DNA of 64,000 nucleotides, from positions 146,337 through 210,336 of the forward strand of contig NZ_BMJY01000005.1 of assembly GCF_014643695.1 (NCBI RefSeq). Reading direction: 5' to 3'. Below are positions 9,767 through 18,058 of the stretch, in pieces. A model generated the notes under the pieces. The model searched no databases, was not told the DNA's origin, and saw only the letters and a program-made list of their open reading frames with translations. The stretch's first letter is position 1. Every line of letters begins with the position of its first letter. The position numbers were made by a program, and so were the translations under genes. Source of the DNA: Microbacterium album (lineage in GTDB: Bacteria; Actinomycetota; Actinomycetes; Actinomycetales; Microbacteriaceae).

Positions 9767-9844
9767 CGACAACACGTGTCCTCAGCGAGCACACGTCCTG
9801 ATCACGCTGGGACGACGTGTCGCCGTGCAGAACACGTGTTGTCG
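9767..9844. repeat. 78-nt intergenic palindrome
   Basis: A perfect 13-bp inverted repeat (CGACAACACGTGT at 9767-9779, ACACGTGTTGTCG at 9832-9844) encloses an inner pair ACACGTC (9791-9797) and GACGTGT (9814-9820). It lies between the convergent purB and FHA-protein genes. It could terminate transcription from both sides, but there is no T-tract. A second element with the same ACAAnnCGT...ACGnnTTGT outline occurs at 41572-41634. Confidence 0.6.
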
Positions 9845-9870
9845 CGATGTGGCGCCGCGCACGGCGGCGC

Positions 9871-10644
9871 TCAGTCCTCTTCGTTCTGGTTCCGCAGCGC
9901 CTCGTCGTCGAGCAGCGCGAGATCGGCGCGCGTGACGAGCTGCGACGTGACGGCGTACTCGACGAGGCGGGCACGGCGGTTCGTCGCGAGCTTGCCCGGG
10001 CCGCCGCGCAGGCCCTGCACGCCCATGCGGTCGAGCTTGTCGCACACGTTGTCGAGCTTGCGGTTGAACTTGCTCATCGTCCAGCCGAGACGCTGCGCGG
10101 CGGCGCTCGACGAGGGCAGGTCCGCCATGCTGACGCCCTCACGGCGCAGCATGGGTTCGGCGAGGGCGACGATCAGCAGGCGCTGCAGCGGCGTGAAGCT
10201 GACGGGCATGACGGTCGTCTCGCCGCTCATGGACGCCTCCACCTGGCTCGAGACGGCGTACTGCGCCTCCTCCGTGTAGAGCGTCAGCTCATAGGTCGTG
10301 GGGCCCGCGGTGAACACGATGACGCTCTGGGCGAAGACGATCGGCATGCGCGCGCCCGGCGACAGCCACGACTGCACGGCGCCCCCCGCGCTCGACACCG
10401 TGGCCGCCAGGCGGGAGCCGACGTTCGCGAGCCACCACAGGCCGTCGTGGTACTGCAGCTCGAGGAACTGGCGGTGCAGGTACTGGTTGTCGTCGATCTC
10501 GAGGTCGCCCTCGCGGCCGATCACGAACGGCCGGCCGGTGGGCACCTCGTGCCACTCGCCCGCGAACTCGACCCGCAGCGGGGCGATCCGTCCCGGCATC
10601 GTGTCGACCTCCACCGCGTCGAACTGCCCCGTGGACTCACTCAT
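9871..10644 (-). CDS. FHA-domain protein with C-terminal helical (HTH-like) region
   Basis: 257 residues from ATG 10644. Residues ~20-110 look like a forkhead-associated phosphothreonine-binding domain (FVIGREGDLEI, then LHRQF and a WWLANVGS strand). The C-terminal ~110 residues are helical; TPLQRLLIVALAEPML, SSSAAAQRLGWTMSKFNRKL and DNVCDKLDRMGV look like a winged-helix/effector domain. It borders the type VII-like region and so could be its phosphorylation-responsive regulator, but this is inference. A GTG at 10653 would add three residues. Confidence 0.75.
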   Translation of the reverse strand: MSESTGQFDAVEVDTMPGRIAPLRVEFAGEWHEVPTGRPFVIGREGDLEIDDNQYLHRQFLELQYHDGLWWLANVGSRLAATVSSAGGAVQSWLSPGARMPIVFAQSVIVFTAGPTTYELTLYTEEAQYAVSSQVEASMSGETTVMPVSFTPLQRLLIVALAEPMLRREGVSMADLPSSSAAAQRLGWTMSKFNRKLDNVCDKLDRMGVQGLRGGPGKLATNRRARLVEYAVTSQLVTRADLALLDDEALRNQNEED

Positions 10645-10767
10645 CTGCGTCACAACGCGACCCCTTCCCGCCAGACATGTTGCCATGACGGCGGGGCGCG
10701 CGTTCACGCGGATCACCGGCGCGTCACCTCCGAGACGCGATATACCGATGTATCGTGCCCCGGCGGG

Positions 10768-12636
10768 TCAGCCGTCCGCGGGCGACCAGTCCACGGCCCC
10801 CGCCGTGAGCGGCGCCACGGCGCCCGGTCGCGGCCGGACCGCGTCGATGTCGCGGTCGGCGACGGTCACGACGGGGTTCATCGCCAGCGGGACCGCGATG
10901 GCCTGGGAGACGAGCGAGGTCTCGATCCGCACCCGCAGGTCGCGGGCCTCGTACTGATCGGCGGTGCGCGCGAGCTCCTCGATGAGGGCGTCCCGCTCGG
11001 GATCCGTCGCGCCGCTCAGGGACGCGGCGCCCCAGGTGCCCCACTGCGCCGCGATGTCGGCGGGGGCGTCGGGGACGGGAACGCGTGCGATCACGGCGGA
11101 CCAGTCGTCACGCTCGGACACGGCTCGCGCGAGGTCCTCGTCGCCGCAGTCCCGCACGTCCCATCCGGCCTCCGCGGCGCCCGCCTGCAGCGCCGAGAAC
11201 AGCCCCGTGGCGAACTCACTGCGCGCGTCGTAGAGCACGCACACGCTCGTGCCGGCGGGCACGCGGGCGCGCTCGCGGTCCTCCGCGGCCTCGCGCGCGG
11301 GACGGTCGAAAGCGGCCGGCAGGTCCGCGTCCTCGAGCGCGATCTGGTAGCCGCCGCTCTCCGGGGGGAACAGCAGGCTGTCGTGCGCCGGATAGGCCTC
11401 CTGCCACGGACCGGCCGCAGCCGCCACCATGTCGCGGCGCGGCACCGCCCGCAGGAACGCGGTGCGCGGCCCCGGCGTCGTGAACTCGCCGCGGTCCGCG
11501 CGCAGCACGAGGGCCCACTGCGTGCCGTCGTGCGTGGTGGTGACGCGGTAGTCCGTCCGCTCGCGCTCGCGCACCGCCTCACGGTTGTCTGTGCGGGGCG
11601 CGAGCTGCACGACGTCGGCCGTGTCGCCGAGCGCGTCGAGCGGGCTCACGCCCGGAAGGCGCCGCAGCTCCAGCCGCTCGAACTGCGGCGTGGGCCGGCC
11701 GCGGTATGCGTTGTTGACGACGAGCTCGATGCGCTGCGCCTCCGGGTTGCGCAGGTCGAGGGCGTCGATGCGGTACGGCCCGCTCGACAGCAGCAACCGC
11801 TCGTCGACATCGTCGGAGTCGATCGCGAACGCCGCGTTCCATTCCGTCGCGATGCGCGCCACGGCCTCTCCGTCACCGGACCGGATCGCGGTGGACACGG
11901 CCTGCTTGGCCTCCATCGGATCCGAAAGGTCGAACGCCAGCTGGCCGACGACGTGCGCCGGGACGGCGACGTCGAGCGCCGTCCGCCAGTCCACGATGGG
12001 CTCGTGGAAGCGCACGTCGATCCTCCGCTCGAACTCGTCCACCTCGGGCACACCGGCGCTGCGCACCAGACCGCTCGGCACGGCGTCGAACCACGCGCTC
12101 CCCTCCGGCGGCGCGGGCGTCTCCCCACCCGGCGTGGCGCCCTCGGGCGCGAGGTCCTCGGGAGCGTGGAAGTTGGAGCCCGCAGCCCACGCGAGCAGCA
12201 GGTCGGCGGCGTCGATCGGGATCCCGTCCGACCACTGGGGCTCGGCGAGGTCGTAGCGCACCGTGAAGCTCTCGGGGTCGACGATCGACACCCGGCCGAA
12301 CCTCTCGTCGACCACGTCCGCCCCGCCCACCCGCTCGGCGAAGCGCGCTCGCGTGAGCGCGGCGACATCCAGGTTCCCCGGCGTCGCGCCGGTCGTGCTG
12401 GCGGGGTTCGTGCTCGTCAGGCTCCCCTGCCACGCCATCACCGCGGAGGAGCCGCTCACCACGCTGTTCGGCAGCGCGGGTGCGCACGCCGTCAGCGTCA
12501 GCGCCGTCGCGAACGCGAGCGTCAGCGCCGCAGGGCGGAGCGATCGGCGAGGACGCCCACGGCGTCGTGCCGCGCCGAGGCGCACGCGCAGGCCGTGGGC
12601 ACCGGCTCCTGGTACACGGCGCGGGCTACTGGTCAT
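10768..12636 (-). CDS. Solute-binding lipoprotein, extracellular family 5 (SBP_bac_5)
   Basis: 622 residues. An Arg-rich N-region, the hydrophobic stretch LTLAFATALTLTAC and a lipobox ending at Cys give a lipoprotein signal. The mature part follows family-5 peptide/nickel binding proteins: PQWSDGIPIDAADLLLAW, a YRIDALDL segment and a late SLVSQAIAVPLAMNP. No cognate permease or ATPase lies near. It overlaps the upstream membrane-protein gene by 11 bp and is last in the type VII-like operon, so its role may differ from uptake. The start was chosen at ATG 12636, giving a normal signal length. Confidence 0.85.
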   Translation of the reverse strand: MTSSPRRVPGAGAHGLRVRLGAARRRGRPRRSLRPAALTLAFATALTLTACAPALPNSVVSGSSAVMAWQGSLTSTNPASTTGATPGNLDVAALTRARFAERVGGADVVDERFGRVSIVDPESFTVRYDLAEPQWSDGIPIDAADLLLAWAAGSNFHAPEDLAPEGATPGGETPAPPEGSAWFDAVPSGLVRSAGVPEVDEFERRIDVRFHEPIVDWRTALDVAVPAHVVGQLAFDLSDPMEAKQAVSTAIRSGDGEAVARIATEWNAAFAIDSDDVDERLLLSSGPYRIDALDLRNPEAQRIELVVNNAYRGRPTPQFERLELRRLPGVSPLDALGDTADVVQLAPRTDNREAVRERERTDYRVTTTHDGTQWALVLRADRGEFTTPGPRTAFLRAVPRRDMVAAAAGPWQEAYPAHDSLLFPPESGGYQIALEDADLPAAFDRPAREAAEDRERARVPAGTSVCVLYDARSEFATGLFSALQAGAAEAGWDVRDCGDEDLARAVSERDDWSAVIARVPVPDAPADIAAQWGTWGAASLSGATDPERDALIEELARTADQYEARDLRVRIETSLVSQAIAVPLAMNPVVTVADRDIDAVRPRPGAVAPLTAGAVDWSPADG

Positions 12637-13330
12637 CGAGCGTGGACCACGTTCCCAGCGGGGCGAGGATCGCCTTCGACATGACATCGCGCGGAAGCAC
12701 CCCGCGCTGAACCAGGATTCGCAGAACTTCCGTGCGATTGTGCAGCAGCTGCTTGCCGTGCGCGTCCAGCCCGTCGAGAGGATGCTCCGCCGCGTCATCG
12801 GAGCGGAGCCGCGACGTGAGGGTCATGGCGAGCAGTCCCGCAAGCGACAGCGCGGCCAGGACCACGGCCGGGGTCAGCGCGTTCGCACGCACCTCGGCGA
12901 ACGCGGGCAGCAACAGCAGCCCGCAGGTCAGGACGGCGATGACGGCCAACAGCGAGACCAGCTGGAGGCCCTGCCGCGAGCGACGGCGCCGGTCCGCCAC
13001 CCACATGACGACTGCCGCGACGGCGTACAGGATCCCGACCACGTAGCCCGCGACATACAGCTGCAGCGACAGCCCCTCCGACCAGACGGGCGCCCCACCC
13101 CAGAATCCGGGGTTCGCGACGAGGGCGAGCGTCCCGAGCGCCGGAGCGCCGATCAGGACCCCGTGCAGCACGAAGCCGAGCGACATCGCCAGGCGCCCCG
13201 CCCACGGACGGTCCTCGGGCGGGGACTCGAGGGGTCGCCGCTCCAGCTCTGCCTCGATGTCGCCGAGCCGTACCGGCCCCTCGAACCGAGCGGTGCGCGC
13301 CCAGTCAACGGCCGTCCGCAGGTCGCTCAT
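12626..13330 (-). CDS. Membrane protein of the ESX region with C-terminal PLGxW domain (paralogue 1)
   Basis: 234 residues from ATG 13330, with AAGGAGGG directly upstream. An N-terminal cytosolic stretch WARTARFEGPVRLGDIEAEL is followed by four hydrophobic segments and a C-terminal ~55-residue domain: NRTEVLRILVQRGVLPRDVM then LAPLGTWSTLDD. The same N-terminal and C-terminal motifs recur in the 243-aa protein at 14860-15591, and the C-terminal motif also in the proteins at 14068 and 19787. Function unknown. It is separated from the WXG100 gene by a strong hairpin and a 270-bp gap, so it may have its own promoter or depend on read-through. Confidence 0.8.
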   Translation of the reverse strand: MSDLRTAVDWARTARFEGPVRLGDIEAELERRPLESPPEDRPWAGRLAMSLGFVLHGVLIGAPALGTLALVANPGFWGGAPVWSEGLSLQLYVAGYVVGILYAVAAVVMWVADRRRRSRQGLQLVSLLAVIAVLTCGLLLLPAFAEVRANALTPAVVLAALSLAGLLAMTLTSRLRSDDAAEHPLDGLDAHGKQLLHNRTEVLRILVQRGVLPRDVMSKAILAPLGTWSTLDDQ

Positions 13331-13552
13331 CGCCCTCCTTCTCTCACGTCCTCCGTGCTCGCCTCGGCCGCGGGCCGCACATGCGAGGCCCCCGACGTAT
13401 CCTCCGGGGCTCTCCACCATGCGCGGCGCGGGCGTGCGCGGCATGAAAAAACTGTAGTGGTGGCACACGTCGCCCGCCTCCCGGGCCGGGCGCGGGGGCG
13501 GGCGGAGCGAGCGAAGCTCGGGTTCGGGGCGCAACCGCACGGGGAGACGACT

Positions 13553-13591
13553 GTGGGTTGCGAGCCGGGCGTCCCCCGGCTCGCAACCCAC
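13553..13591 (-). terminator. Strong hairpin downstream of the WXG100 gene
   Basis: A perfect 17-bp stem (13553-13569 with 13575-13591) and 5-nt loop, just 10 bp past the WXG100 stop codon. The arms read GTGGGTTGCGAGCCGGG and its complement. No T-run follows, but the stability suggests termination or protection of the 3' end, which would let the small gene be expressed above the genes after it. Confidence 0.65.
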
Positions 13592-13601
13592 GACGTCGCT
13601 G

Positions 13602-13889
13602 TCAGCCGCCGGCGAGCTGCGTGTCCATGTCGCGGATCGCGTCCGCCATGTCGCGCAGCGCCTGCGCCATCTCGGACACGCCCTCCGACGCGTCCTTCAG
13701 ACCGTTGGTGAGCTCCTCGTACCCGTCGCGGTACTTGCCCGACGCCTTCTCGGTCTTGAAGCCGCTCTCGGTCAGCTCGTCGACGTAGCCCTGCAGCTCG
13801 CTCAGCAGGTCGTCGATCGACTTCTTCCCGTCGTCCAGCTTGGCGGCCGTCGACTCCATCTCGTCATAAGTTGCACCGAAGTCGCTCAT
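13602..13889 (-). CDS. WXG100-family (ESAT-6-like) secreted protein
   Basis: 95 residues from ATG 13889, the family's usual length. Two amphipathic helices flank a central turn SGFKTEKASGKYRDGY, in which the canonical W-x-G is replaced by F-K-T, so the motif is degenerate. The C-terminus ends MDTQLAGG. Such proteins form helical-hairpin dimers and are exported by type VII systems driven by an EccC/EssC ATPase, which is encoded at 27182-31753. Its own promoter with the shared dyad lies 70-120 bp upstream and a hairpin lies downstream, so it is likely a monocistronic, strongly expressed unit. Confidence 0.85.
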   Translation of the reverse strand: MSDFGATYDEMESTAAKLDDGKKSIDDLLSELQGYVDELTESGFKTEKASGKYRDGYEELTNGLKDASEGVSEMAQALRDMADAIRDMDTQLAGG

Positions 13890-13961
13890 CAGAACGCTTC
13901 CCCTCTCATCTCGGATGCTTCTCGTATCGGAGGCCGGCCCAGCCGCACCACCCGCACACCA

Positions 13962-14007
13962 CGTTAGGAAAGAACCCCGCCCGCGCACAGGGGTAGCACT
14001 ACCCGGG
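13962..14007 (-). promoter_or_regulatory. Promoter A of the shared ESX-region motif
   Basis: On the minus strand: dyad GGGTAG-TG-CTACCC (plus coordinates 13991-14004), CCTGTG, 17 nt, then CCTAACGTG with a -10-like TAACGT. Same arrangement as at 18408-18451 and 22158-22203. It precedes the WXG100 gene by about 70 nt. Confidence 0.6.
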
Positions 14008-14067
14008 GGCGCCCTGCCCACCCGGCCGGGCTCGCCGCGCGGCCGGATCGCCGCGCCCGCCCGACGG

Positions 14068-14844
14068 TCATTCCGAGGACCCCCGGAGCTGCTCCCGGAG
14101 CTCCGCGGCGGTCTCGTCGAGGGTGTGGAGCTCCCCGAGCGGCACATCGGAGGCCAGCTCGACCACGCGAGGGTGCAGGTGCCCGCGTTCGGCGAGGATC
14201 GCCAGCACCCGCCCGCGCAGGGCGAGCAGGTCACGCACCTCGCGCTCCTCGAGCGCCGGGATGTGCACGGGCAACCGCGGCGCCTTCCGCGGTCGCCTCG
14301 GGGGCGGGCCGGCGGGGTTCGACGTCGACAGCGCGGCCAACGCGACGATCATCACGGCCGAGAGCACGAGGGCGGCCCACACCGGAACGCTCCACGCGTC
14401 CCAGCCGGCGGTTCCGCGCACGCTGCGCATCAGCGGGAGGGCGAACACCGCGCAGACCAGGGTGAGCCCGGGGCTCAGGAACGCCGCAGCCTGCCGAGGC
14501 CGGCCGCGCCGGAGCCAGCCCACCACGCCCTCCCCGAGCGGGTACAGCGCCACGGCGAAGCACACGCCGGCGGCGACGACGGCGGAATCGCCCGGGAGCC
14601 CGTTCCACCACCCCGTGACGTCCGGGCTCGACAGGAAGGCGGCCACGCCGAAGACCGGCGAGAAGGCGACGGCCGCCACGAGGAGCCCCCGCCACAGGTC
14701 GGGGTCGAGGAACGTCGGCCGACGACGCTCTGGGCGGGCCCGGGGGCTCTCCCGCAGCACGCGGCGCTCGACCTCCGTGGGTGTCGCGAGCGGACGCGCC
14801 GACCGCGCCCAGCGCTCGACGGCGGATTCGGCCATGTGCTCCAC
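14068..14844 (-). CDS. Membrane protein with C-terminal PLGxLHTLD domain (paralogue 2)
   Basis: 258 residues (or 255 from ATG 14835). N-terminal motif TPTEVERRVLRESPRAR, then about five hydrophobic segments including the conserved LLSSPDVTGWWNGL-type loop (AAFLSSPDVTGWWNGLPG), and a C-terminal cytosolic domain EVRDLLALRGRVLAILAERG...PLGELHTLDE. It is a close relative of the 263-aa protein at 19787-20578. It is last of the second secretion-module operon, 15 bp after the preceding gene. No known family recognised; I infer an anchor or accessory component of the secretion apparatus. Confidence 0.8.
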   Translation of the reverse strand: MEHMAESAVERWARSARPLATPTEVERRVLRESPRARPERRRPTFLDPDLWRGLLVAAVAFSPVFGVAAFLSSPDVTGWWNGLPGDSAVVAAGVCFAVALYPLGEGVVGWLRRGRPRQAAAFLSPGLTLVCAVFALPLMRSVRGTAGWDAWSVPVWAALVLSAVMIVALAALSTSNPAGPPPRRPRKAPRLPVHIPALEEREVRDLLALRGRVLAILAERGHLHPRVVELASDVPLGELHTLDETAAELREQLRGSSE

Positions 14845-14859
14845 GCTGTCGGCCGGCCG

Positions 14860-15591
14860 TCAGTGGTCGAGCCGGTGCCAGGTGCCGAGCGGCATCTCGA
14901 GCGCCCGCCGCCATGTCGCATCGTCGACCAGGCCCCGATCGCGCAGCACGTGCAGCACCAGGGTGCGGTCGCGGAACTGGAGCCGCTCCGTCTCGCTCCC
15001 CGCCAGGACGTGGTCCGGCACGCGCTCCGGCGGCGGACCGGACCGGGACGCGAAGATCGCGAACCCGGTGCAGGCGGTCCCCGCGACGATCGCGAGCACG
15101 ATCCACACCACGAGGTGGCCGGGCACATCGAGCTCGCCTGCGGCCACCGCCACGAGACCCGCGACACCGGTCACCGCGGAGGCCACACCGACGAGGATCT
15201 CGTAGCCCGTGCGGTGGCGACCGTACACCGTGAACCACATCGTCAAGACGCCGACGGGGAAGGCGGTCGCCAGCATGTAGCCGACCCTGCTGCCCGTCAG
15301 CCAGGAGTCGATGTCGTCCGCGGTCGTCGCGCGGTCGGCGAGAAGCAGCCCGACCACTCCGAGGACCCCCGGGGCGATCAGGAAGAGGGAGGCGATGATC
15401 AGCAGCACGATCCTGCCCCCGAGCGAACTCTCCCGCCGGACCGCGTCGACCCGCACCGGTCTCGACAGCACCTCGGCCTCGACGTCCCCGAGCCGGATCG
15501 GGTCGGGGAACGTCGCCGTACGTGCCCACGCCGTCAGCGACGCGCCGGCTGCGGTGCCCCGCTGCTCCATCCGGTCCTCGTGCCCCGTCAC
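14860..15591 (-). CDS. Membrane protein with C-terminal PLGTWHRLD domain (paralogue 3)
   Basis: 243 residues from GTG 15591, overlapping the previous stop (GTGA). The N-terminus TAWARTATFPDPIRLGDVEAEV matches paralogue 1 (12626-13330). Four hydrophobic segments follow, then the C-terminal domain FRDRTLVLHVLRDRGLVDD...EMPLGTWHRLDH. Together with paralogue 1 it forms a LGD-x-EAE subgroup. Role unknown. Confidence 0.8.
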   Translation of the reverse strand: MTGHEDRMEQRGTAAGASLTAWARTATFPDPIRLGDVEAEVLSRPVRVDAVRRESSLGGRIVLLIIASLFLIAPGVLGVVGLLLADRATTADDIDSWLTGSRVGYMLATAFPVGVLTMWFTVYGRHRTGYEILVGVASAVTGVAGLVAVAAGELDVPGHLVVWIVLAIVAGTACTGFAIFASRSGPPPERVPDHVLAGSETERLQFRDRTLVLHVLRDRGLVDDATWRRALEMPLGTWHRLDH

Positions 15592-16217
15592 GACGCGGCC
15601 CCCGCGGGGTACCAGCGGACGGTCGACACGCAGGCGTCCAGCAGGCCGCGCAGCCGCTCGAGCGCCGGATCGTCCGCCGGCGTCTGAGGATCACGACCGA
15701 ACCCCGCGACGAGCTGCAGCGCGCGTCGCCGACGCGACCCGGGCATGGGAGTGAGATACACCCGGCTGTGGGCGACGATGCTGCCGTCCGCCGCGCGGCG
15801 CGTCTCCTCCCGTTCGAACCAGAGGGTGCGCCGATCGTCGAGCAAGGGCTGCGCCCCGTACTGGCGGACCAGGGTGCGGACGAGCGCGTCGAGCGTCTCG
15901 CCCGGCTCGGCACGACGGATCGACGCACTGATCGATGTCGGCAGCCACAGCGTGCCGGGGTCGGGATCGGCGGGCGAGAAGAACGCGAACACGCCGGCGC
16001 CGCGCATGTCCTCGAAGGACGCCTCGAGGGCGGGCTTCAGGTGCGCGTAGAGGTCCGGTCGCTGGTGGCGCATCGCCCGCTGCCGCAGTTCGGCGAGCAT
16101 GTCGCGCAGCGTGTCGTCGTCCGGCTCGCGCCGCGACCATCCCGGCGGGAGATCCATCTCGAACGGGGGGTCCGGCGGGATGCTCAGCGCCTCCCGGAGG
16201 CTGGATGCGTTCGTCAT
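15588..16217 (-). CDS. Soluble ESX-module protein, type A2 (209 aa)
   Basis: 209 residues from ATG 16217, overlapping the preceding stop by 4 bp (ATGA). No signal peptide or membrane span. It shares order and motifs with the 213-aa protein at 18529-19170: SLRE at the start, PPGW near 40, a helical block rich in Leu/Arg/Asp, LWLPTSISASIRR (versus IWLPGSIVASIRR), then YLTPMPGSRRRRAL and VSTVRWYP near the end. The 222-aa protein at 24819-25487 looks like a more distant relative. Function unknown; being cytosolic and module-specific, a substrate chaperone comparable to EspG is one idea, which is only inference. Confidence 0.75.
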   Translation of the reverse strand: MTNASSLREALSIPPDPPFEMDLPPGWSRREPDDDTLRDMLAELRQRAMRHQRPDLYAHLKPALEASFEDMRGAGVFAFFSPADPDPGTLWLPTSISASIRRAEPGETLDALVRTLVRQYGAQPLLDDRRTLWFEREETRRAADGSIVAHSRVYLTPMPGSRRRRALQLVAGFGRDPQTPADDPALERLRGLLDACVSTVRWYPAGAAS

Positions 16218-16861
16218 GACACCTCGATCTCCCACGGCGCGTCCTCCATCAGCCACGCGGGCCGCACTCCCCGGAAGCGCGCGCCGTCCGCTCGTTCGAT
16301 GCGAATGCTCTCCAGCATCCCACGCAGGCCCGACAGCAGACGCAGGTACATCCCGACCGGCGTCTCGTCGACGCCGACGATCACCGTGGTCGTGCCGTCG
16401 TCGAACGCGTAGTGGACCGTGACGGTCTCGACGCTCTCACCGTGCGGGAGCGACACGGCGGAGCGGTCCACCCACTGCAGCCCCGAGCCGAGCCCCTCCG
16501 CCTCGACGCCGTGCAGCACACCTCCGAGGTCGCGCCACGGCGGCGCCACCTGCGTCGACATCAGGGTCACGCGGCACATCGCCACGATGGGGGCGAAGAC
16601 GGGCCACACCTGCAACACCGCGACCGACGGCGACGCGGCCCGATCCTCGAGCCCCCGCCCGAGCAGGGTCCGCACGTCGTCCTCCGCGCGGGGATCCCAC
16701 TGCTCGCCCCAGGCTTCGCGCAGCTCGCCCGTCGCCGCTCGCACCCAGGCATCCCACTCCTGACGGGGAAGATCCCCCGGCAGGATCAGCCAGCCCGGTT
16801 CGACGGTCTCCAGCCGGATGCGCCACTCCTCGAGGGGTCCGCCCGGGTCGGCCGGCGTCAC
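16214..16861 (-). CDS. Soluble ESX-module protein, type B2 (215 aa)
   Basis: 215 residues from GTG 16861; GTGA overlap with the preceding stop. It pairs with the 207-aa protein of the other module (19167-19790): both have EPGWLILPGDL/DAWLPVPAGL near the start, a WVRxxxxxLRxxW helix, a VWPVFAPIVAM/CWPAVSPVMVL hydrophobic strand, and a C-terminal ERADGARFRGVRPAWL/EHEDGTRFRSGPPAGL. No known domain recognised. No transmembrane segment or signal peptide. Confidence 0.75.
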   Translation of the reverse strand: MTPADPGGPLEEWRIRLETVEPGWLILPGDLPRQEWDAWVRAATGELREAWGEQWDPRAEDDVRTLLGRGLEDRAASPSVAVLQVWPVFAPIVAMCRVTLMSTQVAPPWRDLGGVLHGVEAEGLGSGLQWVDRSAVSLPHGESVETVTVHYAFDDGTTTVIVGVDETPVGMYLRLLSGLRGMLESIRIERADGARFRGVRPAWLMEDAPWEIEVS

Positions 16862-18042
16862 AGCAGGATCCGGACGGGCTCGGGGATCGACTGCTTCCAG
16901 CTGCTGCCGTCCCCGAAGGCCTTGCTGAACCACCCCTGGTACTTCAGCACGTTCGTGCCCAGATTGAACACGCCCTCGGCGACCATGGCGACCGGGCCGA
17001 CCTTCAGGCTCTGCCCGGCGTCACCGAGGGTGTACAGGAAGCTGAGGCCGATCCAGTCCTCCTTGCTGTATCCCGTCACTCCTTTGCTGAGGGCGCTCTT
17101 CCACCCCTGGGTCCGGCCGATGCTGATGAGCCCGTCGGTGGTCGCGCGATTCGTCCACGCCCCGCTCCACGTGGACGGCTTGAAGACCTTGAAGGTGTTG
17201 GAGACCTCGTCGGCGAAGTCGAGACGCATGAACTTCGGCCCCAGCTTGCCGACCGGGATGATGGCGGCGACGGCGAAAGCGATGTCCCACCCGTTCTTGT
17301 CGCCGAACTGCACCGCCTGGATCACGGTGACCGCGAGGGCGACGACGCCGATGGCGAGCGCGATCGCGGCGAGCAGGGGCCCGCCGATGATCAGGGCGGC
17401 GACGCCCACGATGAGGCCGGCCCAGCCGAGGACCTCGCTGAAGCCGTGCAGGAAGCTGCGCCAGCCGCCGTCCTCGATGGTCCCGGCCATCTCCTCGCTG
17501 AGTCCCGAGACGGCGGTGTCGAACGCTTCCTCCCAGGTGTCGTACGCGCGGTCGAAGAGCTCGCCCTCGGCCTGGTAGGCGTCCCACGCCGCCTTCTTCG
17601 CCTCGTCCTCCGCGCGCTGCTGCTCGGCCTCCGGGCTGCCGTCCTCGGGCTGGAAGAGGCCGCCCGTCCCCCGCGGCTGGACCTCCCCCGGCAGGGAGAT
17701 GTACGTCAGGAGCAGGCGTTCGCATTCGCCCACGTGGCCGTTGAGGACGGGCATGACCGCGGCCAGGTCGGTGCCGTACTGGCGGATGATCGGCCCGAGC
17801 GGCTTGTAGAGCTCCGCGGCCTCGCGCAGCGTCACGTACGAGTCGCCGATGGACTCCCGCAGCGCGTCCACCGCCTGGCCCTGATCGGCCGTCGCCCGGG
17901 TACTGATGTCGGCGAGCACGCTCGCGCAGTTCTCCATGCGGCTGCCCAGCCGGACCATCTCGAGCCCGCGTGCCCTGATGTCTTCGGGCTCACCCGTCAC
18001 TTCCTCGATGAGACGCCCTGACGGCGATTGCATGATGATCAC
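16858..18042 (-). CDS. Large helical ESX-type protein with hydrophobic hairpin (module 2)
   Basis: 394 residues. Residues 1-115 are an LXG/WXG-like helical domain, followed by a charged coiled-coil stretch (AEQQRAEDEAKKAAWDAYQ), two hydrophobic segments at about 204-246 (GWAGLIVGVAALIIGGPLL and onward) and a ~150-residue C-terminal part beginning AAIIPVGKLGPKF, a P-x-G-K-hinge typical of polymorphic-toxin-like proteins. No catalytic toxin domain can be recognised. The start is GTG 18042 with AGGAGAG upstream; ATG 18033 is possible. It follows its 106-aa partner after 16 bp and overlaps the next gene. A paralogue lies at 20575-21780. Confidence 0.78.
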   Translation of the reverse strand: MIIMQSPSGRLIEEVTGEPEDIRARGLEMVRLGSRMENCASVLADISTRATADQGQAVDALRESIGDSYVTLREAAELYKPLGPIIRQYGTDLAAVMPVLNGHVGECERLLLTYISLPGEVQPRGTGGLFQPEDGSPEAEQQRAEDEAKKAAWDAYQAEGELFDRAYDTWEEAFDTAVSGLSEEMAGTIEDGGWRSFLHGFSEVLGWAGLIVGVAALIIGGPLLAAIALAIGVVALAVTVIQAVQFGDKNGWDIAFAVAAIIPVGKLGPKFMRLDFADEVSNTFKVFKPSTWSGAWTNRATTDGLISIGRTQGWKSALSKGVTGYSKEDWIGLSFLYTLGDAGQSLKVGPVAMVAEGVFNLGTNVLKYQGWFSKAFGDGSSWKQSIPEPVRILL

Positions 18043-18058
18043 GTCGGACTCTCCTGGC

